A stretch of DNA of 64,000 nt from Dermabacter indicis (lineage in GTDB: Bacteria > Actinomycetota > Actinomycetes > Actinomycetales > Dermabacteraceae), in contig CYUG01000011.1 of NCBI GenBank assembly GCA_001403775.1, positions 482,548 through 546,547 on the forward strand. Direction: 5' to 3'. Both the position numbers and the translations under genes were made by a program. Each line of letters opens with the position of its first letter. Position 1 is the stretch's first letter. Shown piece after piece: positions 63,001-64,000 of this stretch. Under the pieces are notes generated by a model that saw only the letters and a list, made by a program, of their open reading frames with translations, did no database searches and was not told where the DNA came from.

Positions 63001-63837
63001 GACTCCTCGCTGAGCGAATTCGCGGCCCTCGGCTTCGAATACGGTTACTCGGTCGAAGCGCTCGACTCACTCGTGCTGTGGGAAGCGCAGTTCGGCGACT
63101 TCGCGAACGGTGCGCAAACGATCATCGACGAATTCATCGCGAGCAGCGAGCAAAAATGGGGCCAGCGCTCCGGCGTGACGCTGCTCCTCCCCCACGGCTT
63201 TGAAGGCCAGGGCCCCGACCACAGCTCGGCGCGCCCCGAGCGGCTCCTGCAGCTGTGCGCGGAGAGCAACATGCGCGTCGCCGCACCCTCGACCCCCGCG
63301 AACTACTTCCACCTCCTCCGCCGCCAGGCCAAGCGGCCGCGCAAGCGCCCCCTCATCGTGCTCACGCCAAAATCGATGCTGCGCAACAAGGCTGCCGCCA
63401 GCAGCGTCGAGGAGTTCCTCTCCGGCACGTTCATGCCGGTCATCCCCGACCAAGGCCGCGACAGCTCGCGCGTGAAGCGCGTTCTTCTCTGCTCCGGGAA
63501 AATTTACTGGGAGCTCGAAAAAGAACGCCAGAGCAGGGGCGACGAGGCGACTGCGATCGTGCGCCTCGAGCAACTCGCCCCCCTCCCAAGCGACGCCCTG
63601 CGCGAGGTTCTCGCTCCCTACGGCGACGTGCCGCTCACGTGGATCCAGGAAGAGCCCCTCAACCAAGGCGCCTGGGGGCACCTCGCGATGAACCTCCCGC
63701 GCGACATCTCAAGCCGCCTCCACGTGCTCACGCGCCCCGCCTCGGCAAGCCCGGCAGCGGGTACCATGAAGAGGCACATCGTTGAGCAACGCGAACTTCT
63801 CGAGCGCGCCTTCTCCAAGGAAACACTCGAAAGGTAG
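60070..63837 (+). CDS. kgd: Multifunctional 2-oxoglutarate dehydrogenase E1 / decarboxylase with fused E2 catalytic domain (Kgd/OdhA type)
   Basis: 1255 residues, GTG start. Domain order: N-terminal E1-like helix (about 10-45, NQWLVDELRAQFENDPHSVD), an Ala-Pro linker (about 57-77), an E2 acyltransferase domain without lipoyl domain (about 120-365; DHR at 348-350), then the thiamine-diphosphate E1 (about 390-1255). E1 motifs: GMSHRGRLNVLANLAGK, LVHGDAAFAGQGVVTETLNL, VINNQIGFTTSPD (GD...NN ThDP fold), GHNEGDDPSMTQPLMY and LVLWEAQFGDFANGAQ. It feeds carbon from 2-oxoglutarate into the TCA cycle. The lipoyl function must come from another E2. Confidence 0.96.
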   Translation: MHEAQEPASGESFGPNQWLVDELRAQFENDPHSVDPSWAAYFTAHPQTAKATKSDAAPAPAPAPEQAPAPAPAPAPESHAKSETSEPAAEPAERCTREKDTMVTHSHSGISSASDRPRTPTTELPALAPFEPTEPEPSRMRGPAAAIVKNMDESLTIPTATSVRDIPVKLMFDNREVINGHLRRMRDGKVSFTHLIGYAMVEAISEVTDMNNGFDMRDGKPTLLTREDINFGLAIDIRRADGRRGLVVPNIKGAQRLSFRQFRREYDKIVKRARNGKLTIADFEDTTVSLTNPGGIGTVHSVPRLMKGQGVIVGVGAMNYPAAFQGASPETLAQLAVSKVMTLTSTYDHRVIQGATSGEFLRVMANKLMGLDGFYERIFTSMRVPYEPIQWVPDNPLKDSEQEKFAHVMDLIHAYRTRGHLVADIDPLQYRQRKHPDLDVSTYGLTLWDLDRTFPTRGFGGTERATLRDIIEKLRDAYSRTTGVEYMHLTDPEERLWFQAQIERPREPFTKQELTHIMDRLNAAEAFEQFLQTKYVGQRRFSLEGGEAMIPLLDAVMSAAARSGMNEVCIGMSHRGRLNVLANLAGKSHAQIFQEFEGTEDVDELGSGDVKYHLGTEGTFTSWDGHSTKVYLAANPSHLEAVNPVLEGIVRAKQDRARGHALEFPILPILVHGDAAFAGQGVVTETLNLSELRGYRTGGTIHVVINNQIGFTTSPDSSRSSFYSTDIAKGTQLPIFHVNGDDPEAVVRAAEIAFAYRQRFHRDIVIDMVCYRRRGHNEGDDPSMTQPLMYRIIENKPSVRNLFTQTLLERGDLSDDELQGVVENFHTHLENAFAGSRAGADVHGASVRGLELPDSQQKSEPAHESSAFDTGVKRKILERIADAHTAYPDDFTPHPKIAQLATRRVAMSRQGGIDWGFGEILAFGSLLMEGCPVRLAGQDSRRGTFTQRHAVFIDGKTQDTWTPLQHVDRHQATFSVFDSSLSEFAALGFEYGYSVEALDSLVLWEAQFGDFANGAQTIIDEFIASSEQKWGQRSGVTLLLPHGFEGQGPDHSSARPERLLQLCAESNMRVAAPSTPANYFHLLRRQAKRPRKRPLIVLTPKSMLRNKAAASSVEEFLSGTFMPVIPDQGRDSSRVKRVLLCSGKIYWELEKERQSRGDEATAIVRLEQLAPLPSDALREVLAPYGDVPLTWIQEEPLNQGAWGHLAMNLPRDISSRLHVLTRPASASPAAGTMKRHIVEQRELLERAFSKETLER

Positions 63838-63945
63838 CGCGAACGCCGCTCGCCCCGAAGCACCAATGACGCGCGGGCAAGCGTCGGAAACCGCTCCCGC
63901 CCACGCCACCTACACCGCCACTGAAGCCAACCGAAGGGACCGCAC

Positions 63946-64000
63946 GTGACTTCCTCCCCCGCCCCCGCACAGCCGCGCGTACGCGTCATCGCCCTCGGCG
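63946..64000 (+). CDS. Start of a gene running off the window
   Basis: A GTG at 63946 with GAAGGGA about 7 bases upstream opens a frame that reads MTSSPAPAQPRVRVIALG to the window end. A Ser/Pro/Ala start followed by VRVIALG would fit a metallo-beta-lactamase RNase (RNase J type) or another alpha/beta enzyme, but 18 residues cannot decide. Confidence 0.45.
   Translation, partial: MTSSPAPAQPRVRVIALG

Overview
The window is high-GC, gene-dense DNA from an actinobacterium. The evidence is a NucS mismatch endonuclease, a GlgE maltosyltransferase, a fused 2-oxoglutarate decarboxylase/dehydrogenase (Kgd type), a Rho factor with a long charged insertion, the lysA-thrB-rho-rpmE-prfA-prmC-tsaC-wecA-atp gene order, and frequent GTG starts with 4-bp start/stop overlaps. 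A member of the Micrococcales such as a Dermabacteraceae relative is a reasonable guess, but I could not test it.

Layout. 1-2.7 kb (+): end of a MoxR ATPase / DUF58 / membrane-protein operon. 2.7-11.5 kb (-): a second MoxR-DUF58-VWA (Bat-like) operon ending in a cysteine desulfurase, followed by mnmA and a MetE-like protein. 11.6-18.1 kb (+): glgX-glgE-glgB. 18.2-21.2 kb (-): a membrane protein, a Tat/lipobox lipoprotein and a thioredoxin-TPR protein (YbbN type). 21.4-23.3 kb (+): nucS-nagA. 23.3-40.1 kb (-): a long housekeeping block with the complete F1Fo ATP synthase (atpIBEFHAGDC), wecA-like, tsaC, prmC, prfA, rpmE, rho, thrB and lysA. 40.2-42.5 kb (+): a fused OtsA-OtsB trehalose enzyme.

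42.5-53.5 kb is an accessory island with lower and patchier GC, lying between otsAB and a tRNA-Arg(CCG)/tsaD backbone. It holds an intact type I restriction-modification operon (hsdM-hsdS-hsdR), a Phd/YefM-like antitoxin relic with an in-frame stop, an HsdM fragment of a second type I system cut off just before its SAM-binding motif, a Fic protein with a winged helix and a perfect palindrome at its promoter, and an IS481-family element. That element sits exactly against the 3' end of the tRNA-Arg gene, flanked by a 16-bp direct repeat, and carries multiple copies of its terminal motif at both ends.

53.5-58 kb (-): tsaD, an M23 peptidase whose start overlaps a 31-codon leader ORF, and two tandem CBS/CorC membrane proteins. 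58.2-63.8 kb (+): a two-component system and kgd. The start of one more gene runs off the right edge.

Functional links: GlgX/GlgE/GlgB and OtsAB cover glycogen/alpha-glucan and trehalose metabolism. IscS-type desulfurase plus MnmA would supply tRNA 2-thiouridine. TsaC and TsaD belong to t6A formation. PrmC modifies the release factor encoded just upstream of it (PrfA). No single obviously new system stands out. The best leads are the IS/tRNA junction, the self-regulation signature of the Fic gene, and the coupled leader of the M23 gene.
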